Shown in pieces: positions 33,233 through 42,144 of a stretch of DNA of 64,000 nt. Within the stretch, counting starts at the first letter, position 1. Each line of letters begins with the position of its first letter. The position numbers and the translations under genes were made by a program. This DNA is from Nitrospirota bacterium (GTDB lineage Bacteria > Nitrospirota > Thermodesulfovibrionia > Thermodesulfovibrionales > JdFR-88): the NCBI GenBank assembly GCA_021840255.1, contig JAKBYX010000003.1, forward strand, positions 1-64,000. Reading direction: 5' to 3'. Under the pieces are notes generated by a model. The model saw nothing but the letters and a program-made list of their open reading frames with translations. It made no database searches and was not told the DNA's origin.

Positions 33233-36193
33233 GTGAAAAAGCTTCAAACAAGGCTCCTTACCAATTTTCTTCCGCTTATCGCCATCCCGATGGTCCTGAT
33301 ATCCGCAGTTTCCGTATGGCTGTCCACAAGCATGCTGGTGGACAGCTTCAGGCAGCGGCTCAATGACAACTTGAGAGGTGCGGAGCTGGCCATTGACTTC
33401 GAGCAGGAGAAACTGGTCAACCGCGCCTATGCCATCGCATCTGATGGGTCCTTCGTCCGGCTGGTCAGAGAGCAGAACAAGCAGGCGCTGCTGGGCATAC
33501 TTGAAAGATCGATGGCTGTTTTCGGCACGGAAGGGGCCAGCGTTATCAACTCCGCGGGCGTGACCATCGCCAGCGCGCGTTATCCGGCCGGGTACGAAAA
33601 TTCCGTACATGCTGACCGTTTTGCAACGGCCGTTGGAGGGCATTCGGTAACTGGCCTTGTAAAGACGGATACCGGCATAAGCATCAATGTCATGATGCCT
33701 GTTTTTTCCGGGAAAAGCGTTGCCGGCGTGCTTGCTCTTTCTAATCTGATCGATTACGGCTTCATCTCCGAGATCAAGGCCAAATATGGACTGGATGTAA
33801 TGGTTTACACCGGCGGCCGGATGCAGGCCACTACCCTTCAAAACCCGGCTGCCGTTCGGGACGCGCTTGAACAGCTTGGGCATTACCCGGAGGGGATAAA
33901 AAAGAGCCGGATATTCGGAGATGTGGCTCTCGGAGGCGGGCGCTATTATGTGACAAGCCGGCCGATAGGGACCGGCAAAAAAAAGTTGGGGTATTTACTG
34001 CTTGCGCTTCCTTCCGGATACATTCACAGGCAGATAGAGTTTCTGGTGCTGTTCCAGGCCGCCATCCTGGGCATATTCCTGCTGGGTACGGTTCTTATAT
34101 CGCGTCTGGTCTCCGGCAAGATAGTGCGCCCCGTGGCGGCCCTGGCATCCATGGCGCAGGAAATATCCAAAGGCAACCTGTCCGGCCGGGTGGCTGTCTC
34201 TTCCAGGGACGAGATAGGGCAACTTGGAGACATGTTCAATAAAATGGCGTCAGACCTGGCACGGACGACCATATCCAAAAACTACATGGATACGATCATC
34301 CGCAGCCTTATAGATACCCTCATCATATTGTCGGTTGACGGCGCGATCGTACAGGCGAACGCGGCGGCCTGTTCTCTTTTGGGATACGGGGAGAAGGAGT
34401 TGGCCGGACTTCCTTTTCAAAAACTGATCGGCAGCAACGATGCCTCAATAATGCGCGGCATCCTGGCGGGACAGGCCATCGATCACGCCAGGGTGGCATA
34501 TATAACAAAAGACGGGAAAAATGTTCCCATGCTCTTTTCCGCATCCCCCATGTGCGGCGGCGACGGCAGGCTGATAGGCATGGTGTGCTCCGCATCGGAT
34601 TTTACGGAGCTCAAGCGGGCTGAACTGGCGCTTCGGAGGAGTGAGGAGTTCGTCTGGAGCATTTTGAATTCAGTGGATGAGGGTTTCATCGTCCTGGACA
34701 GGGACTTCCGTATACTCACCGCGAACAGGGCATATTGCAGCCAGGTGGGAGTTCCGTCCGGCGATCTCACCGGGAAACCCCTCACCGGAAGACATTGCTT
34801 CGAACTGTCTCACGGGTCTGACCGGCCCTGTTACGAGCTGGGTGAAGATTGCGCTGTCAGTCAGGTTTTTGCAACCGGCATGCCGCACACCGCCGTCCAC
34901 AGGCATCCCTCGCATGACGGCCAGATGGATTTCATAGAGACCAGGGCGTTTCCTCTAAGGGACGATTCCGGAAATGTGACCTCCGCCATAGAGATACTCA
35001 CCAATATCACGGGAAAACACCTCCTGGAGGAAGAGCGGCTCAAAACGCAGAAGCTAGAGGCCATCGGGACCCTGGCCGGCGGCATTGCCCATGATTTTAA
35101 CAACCTGCTGCAGGGCGTGTTCGGTTATATATCGGTTGCCCAGCTTACCATTGGGGACCGGCAGCGTGCCATCGCGGCGCTGAAGCAGGCGGAAAAGGCG
35201 CTGAAGCAGGCCGTTGGCCTGACAAACCAGCTCCTGACCTTCTCCAAGGGTGGGAAACCGGTAAAGGAAGAGGCCTCCATCCAGCCCATATTGGAAAACG
35301 CCGCCCGGTTTTCATTGAGCGGGTCCAGTTCTGAATACAGCATAACCTGGGACCACGACCTCTGGCCTGTGAATGCCGATACGGGGCAGATAGCGCAAGT
35401 CATCCAGAACATGGTTTTGAACGCGGACCAGGCCATGCCAAACGGAGGCAAAATAGAGATCACGGCGCGAAATGTTCCGGCATCCGGCCTCGCCCTGCCT
35501 GCATTGTCCGCATCACCCGCCTTGCCTGCATCACTTGAAAAGCAGGACTATGTGCTGATAGAGATCCGCGACAACGGACCGGGGATACCGGAATCATACA
35601 TATCCCGGATATTCGACCCTTATTTCACGACAAAAGAGAAAGGGAACGGCTTGGGGCTGGCGACATCATATTCGATCATCAGGAACCACGGTGGCCTGAT
35701 AGATGTCCGGTCTGTTTTGGGCAAAGGGACTGTTTTCTCAATTTATCTGCCGGCGGCCGTCACGAAACAAAAGGTCGACCCCGGCCCGAGTGCCGCGGTG
35801 TCCGAAGACCGGCGCGCAGGGAGGATACTGGTAATGGATGATGAGGATCTGATCCGCAGCCTCTTGCTCGAAATGCTGGATACCCTGGGACATCATGCGG
35901 AGCTTGCCGTCAACGGCGCGGAGGCCCTGGCCAAATACCGGGAAGCTATGTCGGAAGGGAGGCCTTTTGATGTTGTGGTCCTGGACCTTACCGTCCGCGG
36001 CGGGATGGGCGGGGCGGAAACGCTCCGGAGACTGCGGGAGCTGGACCCAGGGGTAAAGGCCATAATGTCCAGCGGATATTCCAATGATAATATAGCGTCC
36101 AGTTACCAAGACGCGGGCTTCAAGGCTTTTCTTAAGAAGCCCTACAGGATAGATGATCTGAGAAATGAACTGAACAGGCTGCTTTCTGAATAG
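33233..36193 (+). CDS. Hybrid sensor histidine kinase/response regulator (Cache-HAMP-PAS-PAS-HisKA-HATPase-REC)
   Basis: 986 aa from GTG. Two membrane segments (LPLIAIPMVLISAVSVWLS near the N-terminus and FLVLFQAAILGIFLLGTVLI at ~270-290) flank a periplasmic Cache-type sensor. HAMP follows, then two PAS domains; the second contains spaced cysteines (RHCFELSHGSDRPC, ELGEDC) as in PAS modules that may bind a metal or cluster. The H-box is GTLAGGIAHDFNNLL, N-box NMVLNADQAM, G-boxes IRDNGPGIP and KGNGLGLATSY. A C-terminal receiver domain has VVVLDL with the phosphoacceptor Asp and KKPY. Close coupling with TupA suggests sensing of tungstate or a related ligand, which is inference. Confidence 0.9.
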   Translation: MKKLQTRLLTNFLPLIAIPMVLISAVSVWLSTSMLVDSFRQRLNDNLRGAELAIDFEQEKLVNRAYAIASDGSFVRLVREQNKQALLGILERSMAVFGTEGASVINSAGVTIASARYPAGYENSVHADRFATAVGGHSVTGLVKTDTGISINVMMPVFSGKSVAGVLALSNLIDYGFISEIKAKYGLDVMVYTGGRMQATTLQNPAAVRDALEQLGHYPEGIKKSRIFGDVALGGGRYYVTSRPIGTGKKKLGYLLLALPSGYIHRQIEFLVLFQAAILGIFLLGTVLISRLVSGKIVRPVAALASMAQEISKGNLSGRVAVSSRDEIGQLGDMFNKMASDLARTTISKNYMDTIIRSLIDTLIILSVDGAIVQANAAACSLLGYGEKELAGLPFQKLIGSNDASIMRGILAGQAIDHARVAYITKDGKNVPMLFSASPMCGGDGRLIGMVCSASDFTELKRAELALRRSEEFVWSILNSVDEGFIVLDRDFRILTANRAYCSQVGVPSGDLTGKPLTGRHCFELSHGSDRPCYELGEDCAVSQVFATGMPHTAVHRHPSHDGQMDFIETRAFPLRDDSGNVTSAIEILTNITGKHLLEEERLKTQKLEAIGTLAGGIAHDFNNLLQGVFGYISVAQLTIGDRQRAIAALKQAEKALKQAVGLTNQLLTFSKGGKPVKEEASIQPILENAARFSLSGSSSEYSITWDHDLWPVNADTGQIAQVIQNMVLNADQAMPNGGKIEITARNVPASGLALPALSASPALPASLEKQDYVLIEIRDNGPGIPESYISRIFDPYFTTKEKGNGLGLATSYSIIRNHGGLIDVRSVLGKGTVFSIYLPAAVTKQKVDPGPSAAVSEDRRAGRILVMDDEDLIRSLLLEMLDTLGHHAELAVNGAEALAKYREAMSEGRPFDVVVLDLTVRGGMGGAETLRRLRELDPGVKAIMSSGYSNDNIASSYQDAGFKAFLKKPYRIDDLRNELNRLLSE

Positions 36194-36210
36194 AAAAGAA
36201 GGGCAGAGGG

Positions 36211-36924
36211 CTATACAAAAATCTTGGCGTCAAGCACGAAGGCGCCTTGTGGAAAAAGGGAAAGCGGGTTCAGGTCTATCTCTTTTATGAGCCCTGTGGC
36301 CATCAGCCTGGAGACCGTGACTATTGCGGCCGTGAGGGCCTTCAGATCCACAGGCGGGCGGCCGCGCATACCCTGAAGCACGCTTTGGCCCTTTATCCTC
36401 GATATAAGTTTTTTGGCCTCAACCGGCCCCGTTGGGGCCAGGGCGAAAGATACGTCTCTGAAGACCTCCGTGAAGATGCCGCCAAGCCCGAACATCACTA
36501 CCGGGCCGAACTGGGCGTCTATCAGCCCGCCCACTATGGCCTCTGTTCCGCCCTCGACCATTCGCTCGACCAGAACGCCCCGGGCCCCTTCCATCTCCAT
36601 CAGTTCGCGGACGGCCTCCAATAGCTCACTCTTCGTCTCTATCCGCAGCCTTATTCCTCCGGCCTCGCTCTTGGAGCGGATGCCAGGTGCCACCGTCTTT
36701 GCCGCCAAAGGTAAACCCAAGCGGCCCGTTTTTAAAAGGACCATTTCCCTCAACAGTTTCCTCTGTGGTTTTTCAATGAAAACGCCTTCAGGCACTGAAA
36801 GGCCAAGTCCGGAGAGCAGGTGTTTTGCCTCGTGTTCCATGGGCTGCGGGCCGGGTATTGCGCGCATGAATTCTTCAAACAGCTTTTTTTCTTTTTCTTT
36901 TTGTTTTTCTTTTTCTTTTACCAT
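36211..36924 (-). CDS. ADP-forming acyl-CoA synthetase, beta (ATP-grasp) subunit
   Basis: 237 aa. After a lysine/glutamate tract (VKEKEKQKEKEKKLF) encoded by a T-rich tract, the ATP-grasp_5 domain shows LGLPLAAKTVAPGIRSKSEA, GVLVERMVEGGTEAIVGG, FGPVVMFGLGGIFTEVFRD and LIKEIDLNPLSLF. With the alpha part it converts acyl-CoA + ADP + Pi to acid + CoA + ATP. Its start overlaps the alpha gene by seven bases. Confidence 0.87.
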   Translation of the reverse strand: MVKEKEKQKEKEKKLFEEFMRAIPGPQPMEHEAKHLLSGLGLSVPEGVFIEKPQRKLLREMVLLKTGRLGLPLAAKTVAPGIRSKSEAGGIRLRIETKSELLEAVRELMEMEGARGVLVERMVEGGTEAIVGGLIDAQFGPVVMFGLGGIFTEVFRDVSFALAPTGPVEAKKLISRIKGQSVLQGMRGRPPVDLKALTAAIVTVSRLMATGLIKEIDLNPLSLFPQGAFVLDAKIFV

Positions 36925-38351
36925 GAAAGTAGATGGCCCAGAGCCCGGACCGCCCGCTCCGGTGTGTCAAAGGAGGGTATCCCGGCCTTTCTGGCCTCGC
37001 GGCCAAGCTCCCTGCCGGCCTCGTCCTGCCCGGTATGGAGGACCATCGGCCTGCCGGTCCTTTTTTTGAAATCCGCAAGCATCCCGGCAAGGGCCGGCGT
37101 TATACCGGTGACCGCGGTAAGGGCGATTATTATAAACCCGTCGAAAAAAGAAAGGCCGTCCCCTAGCTCCCGTAGTATGTACAGGTAATCCCTGTCGCTG
37201 CCCTGGGCCGTAAGATCAAACGGGTTGCCCATGCCGTAAAACGGTGGGAAGATCTTTCTGAAATTTTCCAGGTTTGCCGGTGGTATCTCCGGTTGTTCAA
37301 AACCCTGCCTGGTGCATTCGTCGGAGGCCAGCACACCCGCCCCGCCTCCGTTTGTGAGGACCAGAACCCTGTTCCCTTTTGAGGTTTTTTTATTTTTATT
37401 TCTATTTTTATTTTTGTGCTTGAGGTCTTTCCACTGTGTCGAAAGGGCGAGCGCTCCATCCATTAGGTCCTCAAAATCACATGCCTCGAAGATCCCGTAT
37501 TGGGCAAGTACGGAATGGAATACCTCGTAGGCGCCCGCGAGTCTGCCCGTATGGGAAAAGGCGGCGGCCTGCCCCGCGGCCCCTTTCCCAGCCTTCAAAA
37601 TGATGAGGGGCTTTTTCTCTGAAAGGGCCTTTGCACGTTTTATGAATCTCCTGCCGTCCCGTACCGATTCCAGGTAGCAGATGACCGCCTCTGTCCCGGC
37701 ATCGTTTTCCAGGTACTCGTAAATGTCCGATTCATCGATGTCCGCCGCGTTTCCGTAATGGGCGGTGATGGAAACACCCATGTCCGTTTTTGCCATGCCC
37801 TCAAACAGAAGGGAGAGGACAGCCCCGCTTTGGGTGACTATGGCAGTGCCCCCGGCACGCGGGCGGGGCAGCCTTTCAGGAGGCAGTATGAATGTGTCCA
37901 GTCCCGTGGTGGCATTATAAACTCCCATGCAGTTAGGCCCCATAAGTATTATGCCGCCTTTACGCGCAGTCCTTAATACCTCATCCTGCAACCCGGCTTG
38001 TCCCGCCTCGGCAAAACCGGCGCTAACGACAAGGGCACAGGAAGCCTTACCGGTAAGGGCTTCCAGGATCGACGGCGTCTCGGGGGCGGGCCTTATGATT
38101 ATCGCCAGATCGATCTTTCCCTTTATCCCTTCGACCGAGGGATAGGCCTTTATGCCCATGAGGCGCGGGAATTTTGGATTTACCGGGAATATCCTGATTC
38201 GCCGCTTCAGCCTAAGAAGGTTTTTTAGCACAACCCCTCCGAGCTTGAGCTCAGAGTGGGAGGCGCCTATAACGGCAACGCTTTCCGGGTTAAAAAGACC
38301 GGAAAGGTCTTTTTCTTTTCTTTTTTGTTTTTTTTTAAGTGCTTTCAACAA
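36918..38351 (-). CDS. ADP-forming acyl-CoA synthetase, alpha subunit
   Basis: 477 aa. CoA-binding Rossmann domain (FNPESVAVIGASHSELKLGG), MGPNCMGVYN, then the succinyl-CoA-ligase-like region IVTQSGAVLSLLFEG and KAGKGAAGQAAAFSHTG, containing the His expected to be phosphorylated. A lysine/asparagine-rich linker (KHKNKNRNKNKKTSKGN) precedes LVLTNGGGAGVLASDEC. The N-terminus begins with a similar charged stretch (LKALKKKQKRKEKD). It starts just inside the E2 gene, so the operon is tightly coupled. Confidence 0.87.
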   Translation of the reverse strand: MLKALKKKQKRKEKDLSGLFNPESVAVIGASHSELKLGGVVLKNLLRLKRRIRIFPVNPKFPRLMGIKAYPSVEGIKGKIDLAIIIRPAPETPSILEALTGKASCALVVSAGFAEAGQAGLQDEVLRTARKGGIILMGPNCMGVYNATTGLDTFILPPERLPRPRAGGTAIVTQSGAVLSLLFEGMAKTDMGVSITAHYGNAADIDESDIYEYLENDAGTEAVICYLESVRDGRRFIKRAKALSEKKPLIILKAGKGAAGQAAAFSHTGRLAGAYEVFHSVLAQYGIFEACDFEDLMDGALALSTQWKDLKHKNKNRNKNKKTSKGNRVLVLTNGGGAGVLASDECTRQGFEQPEIPPANLENFRKIFPPFYGMGNPFDLTAQGSDRDYLYILRELGDGLSFFDGFIIIALTAVTGITPALAGMLADFKKRTGRPMVLHTGQDEAGRELGREARKAGIPSFDTPERAVRALGHLLSW

Positions 38352-39651
38352 ATATCAGCGCCGGGTCTTCCAGGAACCGGACGATCCTTGCCAGAAATTT
38401 TGAGGCTTCCGCCCCGTCCGCCACCCTGTGGTCGAAGGTAAGAGAAAGCGGCAGGACCTTTCTGGCCTCTATCTGGCCTGCAACCACCCAGGGTTTGTCC
38501 GTTATTCTGCCCGTGCCCAGTATCGCCACATCGGGGGAATTGATGACAGGGGTCGCGAAAAGCCCTCCGTAATGGCCGAAATTCGTGATGGTGAAGCTGT
38601 TGCCCCGCAGTCTCTCCAGGGTTATTTTCCGTTCCCTCGCCATCCCGGACAGCTCTTCCAGTTCTGTTGAGAGCTCAACGATGGTCTTTTTGTCCACGTC
38701 TCTTATCACGGGGACCATCAGACCCTCAGTGGTGTCGACGGCTATCCCCATGTTCACATATTTTTTGATCACTAACTCTTCCTCGCCCTCCGGCCCCTGG
38801 AGAGAGGCGTTCAGCACCGGATGCTCCTTCATGGCGTGCTGGGCGGCCTTGATGAAAAAGGGAAGGAAGGTAAGATGCACGCCGCGCTCCCTCAAGACCG
38901 TTTTTTCCCTTTCCCTTATCTCCCACAGCTCCGTCACGTCCGCCTCTTCGGTGACCGTGACCGATACGGTGTTCCTCTGGGCGGCAACAAGCTTTTTTGC
39001 AATGGCCCTTCTGATGCCCCGCAAAGGCACGCGTTCCACGGGACCGAACTCATCTCCGTTTTGTTTGAAGATCTCTCTGGAGGAGAACTTGAGCACGTCA
39101 TCCTTGGTGATAATGCCGCCAGGGCCGCTCCCCCTCAGATTTCGCAGCGCCGCCTCGCTGACGCCCATTTCCTTTGCAAGCTGCCTGGCTGCCGGGGCGG
39201 CAGCCAGCGGTTCTTCTTCGCTTTCCGGAAGCTCCCCTATCACTGTAACGGATTTTTTCCTTTTTCCATTTTCCTTGGCAGGGGCGGCGGATTTTTCAGG
39301 ATGAACTTCATAGATTGGAGGCTCCAGGGATATCTGCCCCGGCATAAGGAACTCCGGCCCGCCGTTTCCTTCTTCCTCCAGGGCCTTTTTCTTTTCCCCT
39401 GCGGATGCCTCTCCATTGGCAGCGATGGTCATGAGGACATCGCCCACCCTTACGGTTTCACCCTCTCCTTTTAAAAGTCTGCCAACCTTCCCACCCTGGG
39501 GGGAAGGCATTTCTACGACCGCCTTGTCCGTTTCCACCTCGAGCACGTTCTGGTGTTCGGAGATGGTATCGCCTTCCTTTACAAGCCATTTCCTGATCTC
39601 CGCTTCCGCTATTCCCTCTCCCAGGTCTGGCAGTTTGAATTCATATGGCAT
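38335..39651 (-). CDS. 2-oxoacid dehydrogenase complex, dihydrolipoyl acyltransferase (E2)
   Basis: 438 aa. Lipoyl domain with attachment Lys in VETDKAVVEMPSP, linker, E3/E1-binding domain (ARQLAKEMGVSEAALRNLRG), and catalytic domain ending FDHRVADGAEASKFL with the catalytic His and Asp. Only one lipoyl domain. The 2-oxoacid preference (pyruvate or branched-chain) cannot be read directly; the neighbouring acyl-CoA synthetase and amino-acid dehydrogenase favour branched-chain acids. No E3 gene is in the window. Confidence 0.92.
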   Translation of the reverse strand: MPYEFKLPDLGEGIAEAEIRKWLVKEGDTISEHQNVLEVETDKAVVEMPSPQGGKVGRLLKGEGETVRVGDVLMTIAANGEASAGEKKKALEEEGNGGPEFLMPGQISLEPPIYEVHPEKSAAPAKENGKRKKSVTVIGELPESEEEPLAAAPAARQLAKEMGVSEAALRNLRGSGPGGIITKDDVLKFSSREIFKQNGDEFGPVERVPLRGIRRAIAKKLVAAQRNTVSVTVTEEADVTELWEIREREKTVLRERGVHLTFLPFFIKAAQHAMKEHPVLNASLQGPEGEEELVIKKYVNMGIAVDTTEGLMVPVIRDVDKKTIVELSTELEELSGMARERKITLERLRGNSFTITNFGHYGGLFATPVINSPDVAILGTGRITDKPWVVAGQIEARKVLPLSLTFDHRVADGAEASKFLARIVRFLEDPALIFVEST

Positions 39652-39654
39652 ATT

Positions 39655-40617
39655 TCAATACCTCATCGCTTCTTCTATTTTGTTTTTAATTCTTTCAATG
39701 CCTGGCATGTAATAGTCCTCAAGCTTTGAAAAGGGGAGCACCACGTCATAGGCCGCAACCCGCAGAACAGGTCCCCTGAGATACGCGATGGCGTCTTCCG
39801 CAATGGTGGCCGCCACCTCAGAGGCAAACCCGCAGGTCTTTGGCGCTTCCTGCACGATAACGGCCCGGCCCGTCTTCCTGACCGAGCTCAGGACCATTTC
39901 CGCGTCCCACGGGCTCAGGCTCATCAGGTCTATAACATCGGCATCGAAACCGTTTGCCGCCTTCATGGTGCGCTGGAGCATGCTCCCCCAGGAGATGAGT
40001 GTAACGGCCTTGCCCTCCCTTGCCTTTCTCGCCCTGCCAAGCGGGATCGTGTATTGCTCCTCCGGGACGTCCTCCTTGATCATGCGGTAAAGCCTTGCCG
40101 GCTCAAGAAAGATAACCGGGTCCGGATCCCGTATGGCCGAAAGCAAAAGCCCCTTGGCCACGTATGGGCCTGACGGGACGGCCACCTTGAGACCCTGGAT
40201 GTGCGCAAAAAGCGCTTCGGTGCTTTCGGAATGGATCTCCAGGGCCTTTATTCCTGCGCCGTAAGGGGTCCTTATAACCAGAGGGCAGGTGAACCGGCCT
40301 CTGCTTCTGCTGCGCAGCCGTGCGGCATGATTTACTATCTGGTCGAAGGCCCCGTATATGAACCCCATGAACTGTATCTCCACCACCGGCAGAAGACCGC
40401 AGGCGGACATGCCTATGGCCGCGCCTACTATACCCGTTTCCGAAAGGGGGGTGTCCATTATGCGCTCTCCCCCGAACTTCTCGAACAGACCTTCCGTGAC
40501 CCGGAAGACCCCGCCGTCCCTGCCTACGTCCTCGCCCAGGATGACGACCGAGGGGTCCTTTTCCATTTCCTGGCGCAGGGCCATATTAAGGGCCTGGACC
40601 ATATTAACCGCTGCCAT
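39655..40617 (-). CDS. 2-oxoacid dehydrogenase E1 component, beta subunit
   Basis: 320 aa. Transketolase-like: LNMALRQEMEKDPSVVILGEDVGRDGGVFRVT, FGGERIMDTPLSETGIVGAA, EIQFMGFI, then C-terminal domain KAVTLISWGSMLQ and GRAVIVQEAPKTCGFASEV. Heterotetramer partner of the alpha subunit; the start codon overlaps the end of the alpha gene by one base. Confidence 0.92.
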   Translation of the reverse strand: MAAVNMVQALNMALRQEMEKDPSVVILGEDVGRDGGVFRVTEGLFEKFGGERIMDTPLSETGIVGAAIGMSACGLLPVVEIQFMGFIYGAFDQIVNHAARLRSRSRGRFTCPLVIRTPYGAGIKALEIHSESTEALFAHIQGLKVAVPSGPYVAKGLLLSAIRDPDPVIFLEPARLYRMIKEDVPEEQYTIPLGRARKAREGKAVTLISWGSMLQRTMKAANGFDADVIDLMSLSPWDAEMVLSSVRKTGRAVIVQEAPKTCGFASEVAATIAEDAIAYLRGPVLRVAAYDVVLPFSKLEDYYMPGIERIKNKIEEAMRY

Positions 40618-41678
40618 CAGCCTAAAAATTCCCTCATCTGCTGCGCCTCTCCGGGGGAAGGCTTCTCGAATGTATAGGCGAACATATCGTTGGCCGGTGG
40701 CGGCCCGATCTCTTCCATTTTGTGGTATGCCTCGTCTATGGCCTTTTCCGCCTGCTCCTCCGTCTGTTTCTGGAATTCGCCGTCTAAAAGACCCTCTTTC
40801 TCCATGTAAAGCCGCAGTCTTTTAACAGGGTCCCGGCCCTTCCATTCTTCAACCTCTTGCGCGGGGCGGTAGCGCGTGGAGTCATCGGCAGTGGTGTGGT
40901 CCGACAGGCGGTAGGTGAAACATTCTATGAAAGACGGCCCTCCGCCGCTTTTTGCCTTTTCTATGGCCTCCTTTGCGGCCTTGTAGACGGCAAAGACATC
41001 GTTGCCGTCCACCTGCAGGCCCGTAAACCCGTAGGCCAGGGCCTTCTGGGCCAGTGTCCCGGCCGCGGTCTGTCTTGAAAGGGGCACGGATATGGCCCAC
41101 TGGTTGTTCTGGCATATGAAAACCGCCGGCGCCCTGAATACCCCTGCAAGATTGAACGCCTCGTGGAAATCCCCCTTTGAAGTGGCCCCGTCGCCAAAGT
41201 AGGCCAGGGCCGCTTTTTTTTCTCCCCTGATCTTCATGGCCATGGCCGCCCCCGCGGCATGAGGCAGATGGGTGCCTACGGGCACGCACACGGGAAACAC
41301 GTTCAGACCGCCCGGACATTTCATCCCGCGTTCATCGCCGGACCAGTATTGAAATAACATATATAATGGGTACCCCATGGTTATCTGAACGCCTGTCTCC
41401 CTGAAGGAAGGGAATATCCAGTCTGTTTTCTCCGCGGCAAAGGCGCTTGCCACCTGGGCCGCCTCCTGTCCCCTGATAGAGGCGTAAGTGCCAAGTCTTC
41501 CTTCCCTCTGCAACTGCAGCGCCCGCTCATCGAAGGCCCTGGACAGGAGCATCATTTCGTATATGTGCTTTATCTCCCCGCCTGAAAGGCCGGGCATCAG
41601 GGTCTTGTCCGCGTTGCCCTCTTCATCAAGGATTTCCAGACGTTTTACGTCGAAGGATGCAATGCTTTTTTCGGGCAT
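40617..41678 (-). CDS. 2-oxoacid dehydrogenase E1 component, alpha subunit
   Basis: 353 aa, thiamine-diphosphate enzyme. Motifs: LSRAFDERALQLQREGRLGT, GTHLPHAAGAAMAMK, and the ThDP/Mg motif GDGATSKGDFHEAFNLAGV...QNNQWAIS, followed by RLSDHTTADDSTRYR (phosphorylation-loop type). It heads the five-gene operon. Repeat copy D begins five bases upstream of the ATG and there is no clear Shine-Dalgarno, so the repeat is part of the untranslated leader. Confidence 0.92.
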   Translation of the reverse strand: MPEKSIASFDVKRLEILDEEGNADKTLMPGLSGGEIKHIYEMMLLSRAFDERALQLQREGRLGTYASIRGQEAAQVASAFAAEKTDWIFPSFRETGVQITMGYPLYMLFQYWSGDERGMKCPGGLNVFPVCVPVGTHLPHAAGAAMAMKIRGEKKAALAYFGDGATSKGDFHEAFNLAGVFRAPAVFICQNNQWAISVPLSRQTAAGTLAQKALAYGFTGLQVDGNDVFAVYKAAKEAIEKAKSGGGPSFIECFTYRLSDHTTADDSTRYRPAQEVEEWKGRDPVKRLRLYMEKEGLLDGEFQKQTEEQAEKAIDEAYHKMEEIGPPPANDMFAYTFEKPSPGEAQQMREFLG

Positions 41679-41682
41679 GTCT

Positions 41683-41770
41683 TTTTATGCCCTCCGGGCA
41701 TCGAATGTAAGGATTCCTTGATCTGTCATATTCGCTCACTTGCGCTTCGGGGTGCACTCGCTACTCATTT
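41683..41770 (+). repeat. Dispersed ~88-bp palindromic repeat, copy D
   Basis: TTTTATGCCCTCCGGGCATC, GAATGTAAGGATT, GTCATATTCGCTCACTTGCG, CTTCGGGGTGCACTCGCTAC and CATTT. A complementary change (G to C within the small palindrome) and drift elsewhere show it is an older copy. It sits in the leader of the 2-oxoacid dehydrogenase operon. Confidence 0.83.
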
Positions 41771-42144
41771 TTCCTAAACGCAGTCTAGCAAGGGGAGAGT
41801 TGGCTGTCAACGCATTTGGCCATTACATCAGCCAGGCCTGCCCGCCCAGTAAACGGGGAAGTTTTAAGTTGTTTGGGCCGGGGAAAGTTTTAAGTTGTTT
41901 GGATTGTCCCGGGCGTGTTCCCAAGCCGGTAAAATTGACTTGACACCTCCCCATCCGTTTGCTAAAAGTTGGATAAGAGACAAACTCAAAAACTCAAAAA
42001 ACCTCGCGGGAAAAAGTTCTGTCAGGCGGCGTTCCGGAAAGACGTTCCTGAAAATCAAAAATCAAAAATCAAAAGAATCAAATCAAAAAGACCCGGGTTT
42101 AAAAACCAAAGTCCAAAACACAAGCAAAGGAGAGAAGAAAAACC
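41771..42144 (+). promoter_or_regulatory. Long leader of the twin secreted-protein genes with probable promoter
   Basis: No gene is supported. A direct repeat lies at 41855-41902. TTGACA at 41940-41945 and TAAAAG at 41963-41968 are 17 nt apart, a plausible sigma70 promoter for the genes at 42145 and 42649, giving a ~175-nt untranslated leader. The leader ends in an A-rich tract built of AAAATC units (42050-42090). Confidence 0.45.
41855..41902 (+). repeat. Tandem direct repeat
   Basis: GTTTTAAGTTGTTTGG preceded by GGGGAA(A) occurs twice, at 41855-41876 and 41880-41902. It lies just upstream of the probable promoter at 41940 and could be a pair of regulator sites or a simple duplication. Confidence 0.6.

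Noticed and set aside
42050-42090. AAAATC-unit tract as a CRISPR-like array
   Set aside because: The repeat units are 6-7 nt with no spacers; this is simple-sequence DNA.
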